From Gemmatimonadota bacterium (lineage in GTDB: Bacteria; Gemmatimonadota; Gemmatimonadetes; Longimicrobiales; Gaopeijiaceae), in the NCBI GenBank assembly GCA_007121455.1, contig SKKN01000004.1, forward strand, positions 1 through 64,000: DNA of 64,000 bases, read 5' to 3'. This document shows, piece by piece, positions 23,100 through 30,893 of this stretch. Below the pieces are notes generated by a model. It saw only the letters and a list, made by a program, of their open reading frames with translations, ran no database searches and was not told the DNA's origin. The first letter of the stretch is position 1. Every line of letters begins with the position of its first letter. A program made the position numbers and the translations under genes.

Positions 23100-24164
23100 T
23101 TACTCCACGCCGCGGGAGCTCAGCCCCATGACGTCCGCAAGCAACTCGTAGGATCGGCGTCGGGCTTCGAAGCTGTGGGTCACGGTGACGGTCATCACCT
23201 CCCTCACCCCGTACCGTCGTGCCAGCTCGTGGATCGCCGTCCGCACCTCCTCCGGGCTCCCGACGATCGTGCGGGGGTCCGGGTACAGCTCCGTGAGCGG
23301 GATTCCCGCCTCTGCGAGCTCCTCCTCCGCCTGCTCCGGGGAAGGAATGCCACGATCCACACCGCGGATGATGCGCATCATCCAGACGTGCTTACTGAGG
23401 GCAAGGCGCTCCGCCTCCTCCCGGGTATCCGCGCAGACGACACCTACAGCCACGTGTGCACTGGCTTCCTGAAAGGGCCGGCCGGCCTCGAATCGCTCCC
23501 GGTACCGCCGTGTGGCCTGCGCTCCATCCGTTCCGCTGATGAACTGGGCAAAGGAGTACCCGCACCCTGCGCGGGCCGCCTCCTCCGCGGTGGATCCGCC
23601 GGAGCCCAACATCCAGATCTCGGGAAGATCGGTCCCTCGAGGTGTGGCCCTGACGCGAGCGTACGGGTGTCCCGGCTCGAAGGCTTCACCCAGCCACCCG
23701 ATCAGGTCGGCCACCTGCTCGGGGAATCGATCCACCGGAATGGCCGGTCGGCCGTACCGGAGCGCATCCGCCGCCCGCCCGGTTCCGGCGGGAGCTCGTC
23801 CCACCCCGAGGTCGATGCGCCCCGGAAAGAGGGTCTCGAGCATGCGAAACTGCTCGGCGACCTTGTAGGGAGAGTAGTGGGGAAGCATGACCCCGCCGGA
23901 TCCGACGCGAATGTCCCGGGTGACGGATGCGACCCGGGGGATCAGGACTTCCGGGGCCGATCCGGCGAAAGAATTCGTGCTGTGGTGCTCGGCCAGCCAG
24001 TACCGCGAATACCCGAGCCGCTCCGTCAGGCGCGCCAGCTCGAGGGTGGCTTCGAGGGCCTCGGTCGCGGTTCGGCCGTTCGGAACCGGTGACTGATCCA
24101 CGACCCCGAGCCTCAAGGATGGGGAGGTGGAATTCAGGGCCTGAGCGTTGGTGGTTCGGGTCAC
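23100..24164 (-). CDS. LLM-class flavin-dependent monooxygenase (luciferase-like, MsnO8 type)
   Basis: 354 residues in a TIM-barrel bacterial-luciferase fold: [85 protein letters not shown]-like block, and [18 protein letters not shown]. This set matches the alkanal-monooxygenase-like MsnO8 group, which uses reduced FMN to oxidise unknown substrates. It lacks a paired beta subunit. GTG start at 24164. It is convergent with the GxSxG gene and divergent from a small membrane protein; the 110-base divergent region holds two overlapping sigma-54-like elements. Confidence 0.92.
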   Translation of the reverse strand: [354 protein letters not shown]

Positions 24165-24193
24165 CGGTGCCGTCCGGGTATGGGCGGACGTCG

Positions 24194-24209
24194 TGGCATG
24201 AATGGTGCA
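24194..24209 (+). promoter_or_regulatory. Sigma-54-like element upstream of the small membrane protein
   Basis: TGGCATGAATGGTGCA has a perfect TGGCATG -24 box, GG-N10-GC spacing and one change in the -12 box (GTGC). The ATG at 24275 is 66 bases downstream. It overlaps, tail to tail, the minus-strand element at 24206-24221, sharing the TGCA. Confidence 0.5.
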
Positions 24210-24221
24210 ACTCCCATTCCA
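24206..24221 (-). promoter_or_regulatory. Sigma-54-like element upstream of the LLM monooxygenase
   Basis: On the minus strand TGGAATGGGAGTTGCA has GG-N10-GC, a perfect TTGCA -12 box and one change in the -24 box (A for C). The GTG at 24164 is 42 bases downstream. It shares the TGCA bases with the opposing element at 24194-24209. Confidence 0.5.
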
Positions 24222-24274
24222 TGAGACGCCCGGCGATTGGCAGGGCAGCGTATCATCGAAAAGGAGAGGGTTCC

Positions 24275-24544
24275 ATGAGAATCGCGGATGCCATCAAGCG
24301 GGAAGGTCGCAAGCGGAAAGGACGTGAGGGACGCGTGGCCAGGGCGATCGAAGACCAGACGGAAAAGATCCCATCCGACCTGTTTCTCTGGGGGGCCGGG
24401 GCGTCGATCATCGGTTCCCTTGCGCTTCAGATCCTGGATCGGGAAGAGGATGCCCAGTTCGTCGGCCAATGGGTACCCACTCTCCTCATTCTCGGACTCT
24501 ACAACAAGGTCGTCAAAGAGCTGGGTCACGATCGTTTCGATTGA
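24275..24544 (+). CDS. Small membrane protein of unknown function
   Basis: 89 residues. A very basic N-terminus (MRIADAIKREGRKRKGREGRVARAIEDQ) is followed by two hydrophobic segments, LFLWGAGASIIGSLALQIL (about 40-58) and VPTLLILGLYNKVV (about 67-80), so it is probably a two-helix membrane protein with both ends inside. No family is recognised, though similar short proteins occur in many Gemmatimonadota and Acidobacteria as far as I recall. AAAAGGAGAGGG precedes the ATG. It has its own sigma-54-like promoter. Convergent with DedA. Confidence 0.7.
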   Translation: MRIADAIKREGRKRKGREGRVARAIEDQTEKIPSDLFLWGAGASIIGSLALQILDREEDAQFVGQWVPTLLILGLYNKVVKELGHDRFD

Positions 24545-24633
24545 CGGCGCCGCCCCCCGATCCTTCTCCTGCCCTCACTCCGCCGCGCCACGGATCACGG
24601 CGATGACGCGAGTGGGGGCAGGGGGGGCCGGGA

Positions 24634-25236
24634 TCACGTCCGTGCGCGGATACGACGGCGCCAGATCACCCACCCCACGACCAGCGCGATCCCAACGAGG
24701 ACGGCGATGCCGGCCCACGTCGCGGTCCGCGCAGCGCGCTCCACTCCAAACCCCAACCCGTATGCCCCCCCCACGAGCAGGGGATAATAAACGATGGAGG
24801 CCACGACCACGAAGCCCATCGCCTTCCACACCGGCATGTCGGACGCCCCCACCACCACCGGGAGGACGTTCTTGAGTCCCCATGCCGGCCGTCCGATCAG
24901 GAGTGCCAGCGCACCTCGTTTCGCCGCAAACGCGCGGACGGAGGTGAGGTCGAGCCGGTCCTTTCCGAAGCGCCGGTGCCAGACCGAGAAGGCCCAGGGG
25001 CCCGCCCATCGTCCGATCAGGATGCTCGCGAACGTCCCGGTGGCATCGCCCGCCGCTGCGAGAACGGCCACGTACATCGGGTTCAACTCGGAGAACGGTG
25101 TCGTGAGCGCTGCCACGAGAACGACGACCTGCCCGGGCACCACCATCCCCATGACGAAGACGCTTTCCAGGAGCGCAGCCCCGAAGACGATGGGGTAGCC
25201 GTACCCTTCTAGGAGGACGCCGATCGCCTCGAGCAT
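24634..25236 (-). CDS. DedA family membrane protein
   Basis: 200 residues with five or six membrane helices. DedA features: the N-terminal GYGYPIVFGAALLESVFVMGMVVPGQVVVLVAA (acidic residue in the first re-entrant segment), AGDATGTFASILIGRWAG, and RPAWGLKNVLPVVVGASDMPVWKAMGF, where the Arg-Pro pair and glycine-rich loop are family features. DedA/VTT proteins flip phospholipids or undecaprenyl phosphate and support envelope integrity. It ends in a basic tail. ATG start at 25236. This is the second VTT-superfamily gene in the window (see 5190). Confidence 0.9.
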   Translation of the reverse strand: MLEAIGVLLEGYGYPIVFGAALLESVFVMGMVVPGQVVVLVAALTTPFSELNPMYVAVLAAAGDATGTFASILIGRWAGPWAFSVWHRRFGKDRLDLTSVRAFAAKRGALALLIGRPAWGLKNVLPVVVGASDMPVWKAMGFVVVASIVYYPLLVGGAYGLGFGVERAARTATWAGIAVLVGIALVVGWVIWRRRIRART

Positions 25237-25333
25237 GCGGGTCTCCCTCCCGGATCGGGATCAGTGTGAGGATTCCGTCCACCTTGCTACACGCGGGAGA
25301 AACGGACGTCACGCGGACCGGGAGGACGCCGGC

Positions 25334-25349
25334 TGGAATTTTTCTTGCA
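25334..25349 (+). promoter_or_regulatory. Sigma-54-like element upstream of the thioredoxin-reductase-like gene
   Basis: TGGAATTTTTCTTGCA keeps TGG, GG-N10-GC and a perfect TTGCA, with a T-rich spacer; the rest of the -24 box departs from CACG. The ATG at 25391 lies 42 bases downstream. The T-tract between the boxes is common in strong sigma-54 promoters. Confidence 0.45.
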
Positions 25350-25390
25350 CCCCACCTCCCGCAGCACGCCTCCTCGAACGCCGGAATGGG

Positions 25391-26649
25391 ATGAGCACGT
25401 CACGCGAAGAGATCCGTCTCATCGGGTTCCGCTGGTCGCCCGAAACTCACGAGATCAAGGATTTCCTGGCGCGAAACCAGGTCACCTATCACTGGCTCGA
25501 CCCCGATACCGACCCGGAGGCACGCGCACTCCTCGAAGACCCGGAGCTCGCGGGCACGAGCCTCCCCCTGCTCCTGTTCCCGGACGGGAGCCGCCTCGTG
25601 GCACCCTCCGACGCGGAGGTCGCGGAGAAGATCGGTCTGAGCACGGAAGCCACGTCTCCGTTCTACGACACGATCATCGTAGGAGGCGGCCCCGCCGGCC
25701 TCGCCGCGGCGGTATATGCGGGAAGCGAAGGTCTGCGCACGCTGATCGTCGAGCGGGACGCACCCGGCGGCCAGGCCGGGTACAGCGCCCGAATCGAGAA
25801 CTGCCTCGGTTTTCCAGATGGAATCGGAGGAGGGGAGCTCGCACGGAGGGCCGTCAAACAAGCCGAGCGCTTCGGGGTGGAGATCCTCGCAGCCCGCACC
25901 GTGACCGGGATCGCGGCGGAGGGACGGTACCGCTTCCTGACCCTCGACGAAGAGGGCAATACCCGCGAACTCGCCTGCCACACCATCCTGCTCGCCACCG
26001 GGATCTCCTGGCGCCTGCTCGAGGCGCCGGGGTGCAGCGACCTACTCGGCGCCGGTGTATACTATGGGGCCGCCTCGAGCGAAGCAGCAGCATTGGAGAA
26101 CCAGAACGTATTCATTGCCGGAGGGGGGGAATTCGGCCGGACAGGCCGCAGTGGAGCTCGCGCGCCACGCCCACTCGGTCACCCTCGTGATGCCGGAAGA
26201 ATCGCTTTCGGAGCGGATGTCCCACTATCTTGTCGATCGAATCGAACGGACCCCGAACATCAGGATGCGGCCCGAGTGCTCCGTGACCGGCGCGGCGGGA
26301 AGCACGAACCTGGAGACACTCACGATCCGGGACCTCACCTCGAGCGAGGAGGAGACCGTGGAGGCGAGCGCTCTTCGTACTGATCGGTGGCCGGCCCGAA
26401 ACGGACTGGCTGGAAGGTACGCTCGCGCGGGATCCCGAAGGGTATGTGATCTGCGGCAGGGGGATCGGTGGTGATGAGGCTCCGGAGCCGTGGCCGCTCC
26501 CGCGGGAGCCGTTCCTCCTCGAAACGAGCCTTCCTGGTGTATTCGCCGCCGGAGACGTCCGATCCGGATCGGTGAAGCGGGTCGCGTCGGCCGTCGGAGA
26601 AGGATTGATGGCGGTGCAGTTCATCCACCAGTACCTGCGACGTCGATGA
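25391..26649 (+). pseudogene. Thioredoxin-reductase-like flavoprotein with N-terminal thioredoxin-like domain, two frameshifts
   Basis: The intact protein would have about 418 residues. Residues 1-90 look like a thioredoxin/glutaredoxin-type domain (LARNQVTYHWLDPDTDPEAR, GTSLPLLLFPDG) without a CxxC. Then come the FAD motif IIVGGGPAGLAAAVYAGSEG, GGQAGYSARIENCLGFPDGI, the NADPH motif GGGNSAGQAAVELA and the terminal FAD block GVFAAGDVRSGSVKRVASAVGEG. The usual redox CxxC is replaced by VYYGAASSEA, as in reductases fused to cyclic-nucleotide or regulator domains. Frame is lost in a run of seven G (26123-26129) and again near 26358-26372, each by one extra base. Sequence is otherwise well conserved and the last frame overlaps the next ATG by four bases, so sequencing error is as likely as decay. 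Confidence 0.82.
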
Positions 26650-27758
26650 ACCCGAGCGGAAAGCGGCGGAGCAGGGGATCTCCTCTTCCAGTCCTCGCCG
26701 TTGCACTCCTCTTCCTCCTCCCCGCATGCAGCGACCTGCCCCTCGGGTCCGGGAACGATCGGGACACGGTAGGGGGCGTCGACCTGAACGCCCTCTTCGC
26801 GCCGCCCACACCGGCCGAACGCGCGGAGATCGAGCGGGACTGGGCCGCCCGCGATCCCCGGGCAGTCGAAGTCCATGAAGAATGGGATCAGGCGGCGGAG
26901 ATCGGAGGAGAGGGTGCCCGGGTCCGGGTTGTCTCCCATCTCGTCGACGGGGTGCAGCATGTCGGCGCGATCCTGCAACCGGCTGAAATCCCACCGGACC
27001 CCATCCCGGTCCTCGTCTATGCGCACGGAGGCGACCAGGGGGTATCGTTGGAGGAGGTTCTCCTCATCGCCACATCCCTGAGGCTCGCCGCCGGCGACTA
27101 CGTCGTGGTCGTCCCCTCATTCCGCTCGGAATCCTTCCGGGCCGGTCCGCGTAGCTGGTCCTCGGAAGGAGCGGCGAGCGTATGGGACGGCGACGTGGAT
27201 GACGCTCTCGCGCTCCTCGACGTCGCCCTCTCCACCATTCCCTTCGCGGACGGGGAACGAATCGGTGCCGTCGGCTTCAGCCGGGGAGGAACCGTCGCGC
27301 TCCTGATGGCGATTCGGGACCCCCGGATCGCGGGTGTGGTTTCCTTCTTCGGACCGACCGACTTCTTCGGCCCATTCGTCCAGGAGGTCTTCCGCGCAAG
27401 CCTGCTCGGTGACCCGCCCCGCCTTCCGGGGGTCCCGTTTCTGATCGCAGAGATCCTCGAGCCGCTACAGACGAGCGAGATGGGGGTCGACGAGGCTCGG
27501 CTCGAGCTCCTCACGCGCTCTCCGGCTCACTTCGCGGACAGGATTCCCGCGGTTCAGGTCCACCATGGAACCGCCGACGACATCGTCCCGGTCGAGGAGG
27601 CACTGCAACTCGCGCTCGCGATGGAGGAGCTCGGGAGAGGAGAGCCGGAGTTTCAGCTCCACCTCTACCCGGGTGCCGGGCACTCTCCCCTGGGGATGCC
27701 CCAGAGCGGTCCTCTCGCCCTCGAGTTCCTGAGCACATTCGTCGAGCGAAGGCCCTGA
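26646..27758 (+). CDS. Lipoprotein alpha/beta hydrolase (prolyl-oligopeptidase-like)
   Basis: 370 residues. A signal peptide ends in LLFLLPACSD, a clear lipobox, so the protein is lipid-anchored. The catalytic domain shows PVLVYAHGGDQGVSLEE, YVVVVPSFRSESFRAG, the nucleophile elbow GAVGFSRGGTVAL, the acid in HHGTADDIVP and the histidine in YPGAGHSPLG. Arrangement is that of small S9-like or dienelactone-hydrolase-like esterases; substrate unknown. Its ATG overlaps the stop of the reductase-like gene by four bases (ATGA), which implies translational coupling. Confidence 0.87.
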   Translation: MNPSGKRRSRGSPLPVLAVALLFLLPACSDLPLGSGNDRDTVGGVDLNALFAPPTPAERAEIERDWAARDPRAVEVHEEWDQAAEIGGEGARVRVVSHLVDGVQHVGAILQPAEIPPDPIPVLVYAHGGDQGVSLEEVLLIATSLRLAAGDYVVVVPSFRSESFRAGPRSWSSEGAASVWDGDVDDALALLDVALSTIPFADGERIGAVGFSRGGTVALLMAIRDPRIAGVVSFFGPTDFFGPFVQEVFRASLLGDPPRLPGVPFLIAEILEPLQTSEMGVDEARLELLTRSPAHFADRIPAVQVHHGTADDIVPVEEALQLALAMEELGRGEPEFQLHLYPGAGHSPLGMPQSGPLALEFLSTFVERRP

Positions 27759-27789
27759 TTGTGACTTGCGACGGGGAGGAGACCACCAC

Positions 27790-28689
27790 ATGCTCCGGTC
27801 GATAGGGTACGCATCCGTTCGCTCCCTCCACGCGAGGCTTCAGGTCATGTATCAGAACCCGGTGACGCCGCCGCCGCTCCGCCCCCGGCCCCCCTCCCGC
27901 CTCCGTGGCTCCGGCCTGCTTGCGGCACTCCCCGTCGCCCTCCTCGGCGTGGGGAGCGGAGGCTCCGTCCTCGCCCAGGAGTCGCTGAAGGAGCGATCCG
28001 AACTCAGGGGTGAGGCCCCTCCCGGCACCTTCTCGATCGTCGGATACGATCCCGCCACCGGAGAGGTGGGAGTCGCCGTTCAGTCCCGGGTCTTTTCCGT
28101 CGGCAACGGGGTGATCTGGGGCGAGGCCGGGACGGGAGTCGTAGCGACGCAGGCATGGGTCGACGTCAGCTATGGACCGCGGGGGCTCGAACTCCTGCGG
28201 GAGGGACTGCCTCCCGAGGAAGTGGTCGAGCGGCTTGAGGCCGAGGATCCCGACCCTCACCCGGAGGGTTGGCCGAAGGCCGGGCGTCAGGTCTCGGTCA
28301 TGGACGCCGAGGGTCGGGTCGCGACCTCGACCGGACCTGCGGCGAGCGACTGGGCGGGACACAGGATCGGGCGCCACTCCTCTGCGCAGGGCAACATTCT
28401 CGCCGGGCCCGAAGTCGTGGACCGGATGATCGAAGCGTTCGAGGAGACGGAAGGGCACCTTTCCTTCCGCCTCCAGGCAGCGCTCGAAGCGGGACAGGCA
28501 GCCGGCGGAGATACGAGAGGCAAGCAGTCGGCCGCCATGCTGATCGTGCAGGAGAGTGGAGGAGTGTGGCTGAACAACGACGTCGTCCTCCGGCTCCACG
28601 TCGATGATCACCCAACGCCGATCACGGAGCTCGGACGGCTCGTGGAGCTGGCGGACCAACAGCGAAGGGCTCGCAGCGGAGGCCCCTGA
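27790..28689 (+). CDS. DUF1028 family Ntn-hydrolase-like secreted protein
   Basis: 299 residues from the ATG at 27790. A long N-region and hydrophobic segment (GLLAALPVALLGVGSGGSVLAQ) form an export signal; an ATG at 27847 closer to that signal is an alternative start. The mature part opens with TFSIVGYDPATGEVGVAVQSRVFSVGNGVIWGEAGTG and continues GVVATQAWVDVSYGPRGLELLREG, DAEGRVATSTGPAASDWAGHR and SAQGNILAGPEVVDRM, the full DUF1028 pattern. These proteins have an N-terminal-nucleophile hydrolase fold; a few are linked to peptide or amide hydrolysis, but most are uncharacterised. It is 31 bases after the hydrolase gene on the same strand. Confidence 0.9.
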   Translation: MLRSIGYASVRSLHARLQVMYQNPVTPPPLRPRPPSRLRGSGLLAALPVALLGVGSGGSVLAQESLKERSELRGEAPPGTFSIVGYDPATGEVGVAVQSRVFSVGNGVIWGEAGTGVVATQAWVDVSYGPRGLELLREGLPPEEVVERLEAEDPDPHPEGWPKAGRQVSVMDAEGRVATSTGPAASDWAGHRIGRHSSAQGNILAGPEVVDRMIEAFEETEGHLSFRLQAALEAGQAAGGDTRGKQSAAMLIVQESGGVWLNNDVVLRLHVDDHPTPITELGRLVELADQQRRARSGGP

Positions 28690-28703
28690 AGCTTCCAAGG
28701 GAT

Positions 28704-28719
28704 CGGCACGCTTCCTGCG
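28704..28719 (+). promoter_or_regulatory. Sigma-54-like element upstream of the alpha/beta hydrolase
   Basis: CGGCACGCTTCCTGCG keeps GG-N10-GC, CACG and CTGC and differs from the core consensus at the first base. It lies 45 bases before the ATG at 28764, just after the DUF1028 stop. Confidence 0.5.
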
Positions 28720-28763
28720 CCCTCCCTCCAAACCCTGAAGAGGGAGACATTGGAGGAGAGACG

Positions 28764-29582
28764 ATGCCGGCATTCGGAATCAGGAGCATGTGGTGCGAGG
28801 CGGGCGGATACCGAATCCACTACCGGTTCGGGAAGCAGAGCGGCGAAGGGCCTCCGGGAAGACCGCTCGTGCTCGTTCACGGTCTCGTGGTGTCGAGCCG
28901 CTATATGATTCCCTTGGCGACCCGCCTGGCGGCCGACCAGGATGTCTATGCCCCCGACCTCCCCGGATATGGCCGGAGCGAGAAGCCCGAAACCGCGCTT
29001 TCCGTCCCGCGTTTCGCGGAGGCTCTCGGTGCGTGGCTCGACGAAGTGGGCCTGGATCGACCGAGCTTTCTCGGCAACTCCTTCGGGTGCCAGATTCTCG
29101 CCGAGTTCGCGGCGCGCCGGCCGGAGCGCGTCGATCACCTCGTCTTCGTCGGACCGACGATGGACCCGCACGCCCGATCGGCACTTCGGCAAACCGTGCG
29201 GAGCCTCCGTTCGCTCCGCCACGAGCCCCGTTCCTATCCCCTCGTCTTGGTACGAGACTATGCGGATGCCGGCCTCGCCCGTGCGAGGGAGATGTTCGAC
29301 CACGCCCTCGAGCACCGAACCGAGGAGCTCCTTCCCAGGATTGAAGCGCCGACCATGGTCGTCCGGGGAACCCGCGACCCGATCGTGCCCCAACGCTGGG
29401 CTGAGGAAGCCGCCCGCCTTCTTCCGGACGGTACCCTGAAGATCATCCCCGGCGCCGGGCACGCGATCAACTATGGCGCCCCGCTCGAACTCCACCGTGT
29501 CACCCGTCCCTTCCTCCAGGAGAACCGGGCGACGTGGCGACACGACACAGGCACGTTGGAACACTTGCAGAGCCCACGGTGA
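28764..29582 (+). CDS. Alpha/beta hydrolase
   Basis: 272 residues, cytoplasmic. LVLVHGLVVSSRYMIPLATRL (oxyanion region), VYAPDLPGYGRSEKP, nucleophile Ser106 in FLGNSFGCQ, acid in VVRGTRDPIVPQRW and histidine in IPGAGHAINYGAP. It belongs to the broad group of meta-cleavage-product hydrolase- or haloalkane-dehalogenase-like enzymes; the nucleophile serine rules out the dehalogenases. The substrate cannot be told. GGAGGAGAGACG precedes the ATG. Confidence 0.9.
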   Translation: MPAFGIRSMWCEAGGYRIHYRFGKQSGEGPPGRPLVLVHGLVVSSRYMIPLATRLAADQDVYAPDLPGYGRSEKPETALSVPRFAEALGAWLDEVGLDRPSFLGNSFGCQILAEFAARRPERVDHLVFVGPTMDPHARSALRQTVRSLRSLRHEPRSYPLVLVRDYADAGLARAREMFDHALEHRTEELLPRIEAPTMVVRGTRDPIVPQRWAEEAARLLPDGTLKIIPGAGHAINYGAPLELHRVTRPFLQENRATWRHDTGTLEHLQSPR

Positions 29583-29716
29583 GATAACCGACGCCGACGA
29601 GTACGGTAAATTTTCCACCGCACGCGCGCGGAACTTCCCTCCTCCAGCTTCCGCTCCATGTCCGAGTGCCGCCCCCATCACCGCTACCAGGCTCGCTCGG
29701 GGTTCGGACACCGCGA

Positions 29717-29732
29717 TGGCATGCAACCTGCC
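29717..29732 (+). promoter_or_regulatory. Sigma-54-like element upstream of the GT4/debrancher operon
   Basis: TGGCATGCAACCTGCC is a full match to TGGCAYG-N4-YTGC. The GT4 ATG at 29784 is 52 bases downstream. It is almost identical to the element at 33276-33291. The rest of the 200-base gap after the hydrolase holds no gene. Confidence 0.6.
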
Positions 29733-29783
29733 TTTCCAACTCCCGTGTTTCAGCGTCACTGACTCACTCCTGCCCAGGCTCCC

Positions 29784-30893
29784 ATGCGCATCGCCATGAT
29801 CTCCACCCCGTTCGTCCCGGTGCCCCCGAAGGGGTATGGCGGGACGGAGCTCATCGTTCACGAGCTCACCGAGGGACTCCTCGATGCCGGCCACCAGGTC
29901 GAGCTCTTCAGCACAGGGGATTCTCACACCTCCGGCCGGCTCCACCACCTCTACCCCGTGGCCCAGTGGCCCATGGACCGGCTGCAGGACCTGAACCACG
30001 TATCGTGGGCCATGCGCCTGGTTCAGAGAGAAGGCTTCGATCTCGTGCACATCCATTCGGCGGAAGCTCTCGCCTGCTCGCGGCTCCTCCCCGACCTGCC
30101 GGTGGTCTATACCGTCCACCACGTTCGGGAAGCGCTGCTCAGCGACTACTACAAGTACTTCCCGGAGGTTCACTTCGTCACCATCTCCCAGGATCAGCGG
30201 GGCCGAGAAACGCCCCTCTTCCGAGGGACCACCATCCACCACGGACTTTCACCGGGAACGTACGAGTGGAGGGACGAGCCGTCGGATTACGTGGCATTCC
30301 TCGGTCGCTTCACCGAGATCAAGGGGCTTCATACCGCGATCGATGCCACTGCACTCGCCGGGGTCCCGATCGAGGTCGGGGGGGAGATCCACTCGGTCGA
30401 CGCGCTGTACGGCGAACGGGAGGTCAAGCCGAGGCTCGCGCTCCCTCACGTCACCTACCTCGGCACGGTCGGTATCGACCGAAAGGTCCCGCTTCTGCGG
30501 GACGCGCGAGCCGTGCTCTTTCCCATCGAGTGGAACGAACCCTTCGGTCTCGTACTGATCGAGGCGATGCTCTCCGGATCCCCTCCGATCGCGTTTCCCC
30601 GCGGCAGCGTGCCCGAGTTGGTCGAAGACGGAGTCACCGGGTTCGTCGTACAGGATATGGGGGAGATGGTCGAGCTCCTGAAGCCCGGAAGCCGGCTTGA
30701 CGCATTCGACCGAGCACGGTGTCGGGAGAGGGCCGTGGACAGGTTTTCGGCTGAGCAAATGGTGAGGGAGCACGAGAAATACTACCGCACCGCGACTCGG
30801 TTCGCGGCTTCGCAGCCCGCCGTCGGCGCGAAGGAGCTCCCCTCACCTCCTGGAACCCGATCGGTAGCCGGAAGGACCGCGCCGAGTCGATGA
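29784..30893 (+). CDS. Glycosyltransferase family 4 (GT-B fold)
   Basis: 369 residues. It starts with MRIAMISTPFVPVPPKGYGGTELIVHELTEGLLDAGHQVELF, the glycine-rich loop of GT4 enzymes; the middle has HIHSAEALACSRLLPDLPVVYTVHH, and the C-terminal Rossmann half holds FLGRFTEIKGLHTAIDA, the nucleotide-binding FPIEWNEPFGLVLIEAMLSGSPPIAFPRGSVPELVEDGVTGF. The E-x7-E motif is intact. It transfers a sugar from an NDP- or GDP-sugar to an unknown acceptor. Its stop overlaps the next gene's ATG by four bases, so it is coupled to the debranching-type enzyme, which suggests a role in storage- or trehalose-like glucan metabolism or in a glycoside built and trimmed together. Confidence 0.93.
   Translation: MRIAMISTPFVPVPPKGYGGTELIVHELTEGLLDAGHQVELFSTGDSHTSGRLHHLYPVAQWPMDRLQDLNHVSWAMRLVQREGFDLVHIHSAEALACSRLLPDLPVVYTVHHVREALLSDYYKYFPEVHFVTISQDQRGRETPLFRGTTIHHGLSPGTYEWRDEPSDYVAFLGRFTEIKGLHTAIDATALAGVPIEVGGEIHSVDALYGEREVKPRLALPHVTYLGTVGIDRKVPLLRDARAVLFPIEWNEPFGLVLIEAMLSGSPPIAFPRGSVPELVEDGVTGFVVQDMGEMVELLKPGSRLDAFDRARCRERAVDRFSAEQMVREHEKYYRTATRFAASQPAVGAKELPSPPGTRSVAGRTAPSR

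Noticed and set aside
28608-30242. 544-codon minus-strand frame through the hydrolase and GT4 genes
   Set aside because: It runs antisense across two real genes and their intergenic region; low-complexity composition.
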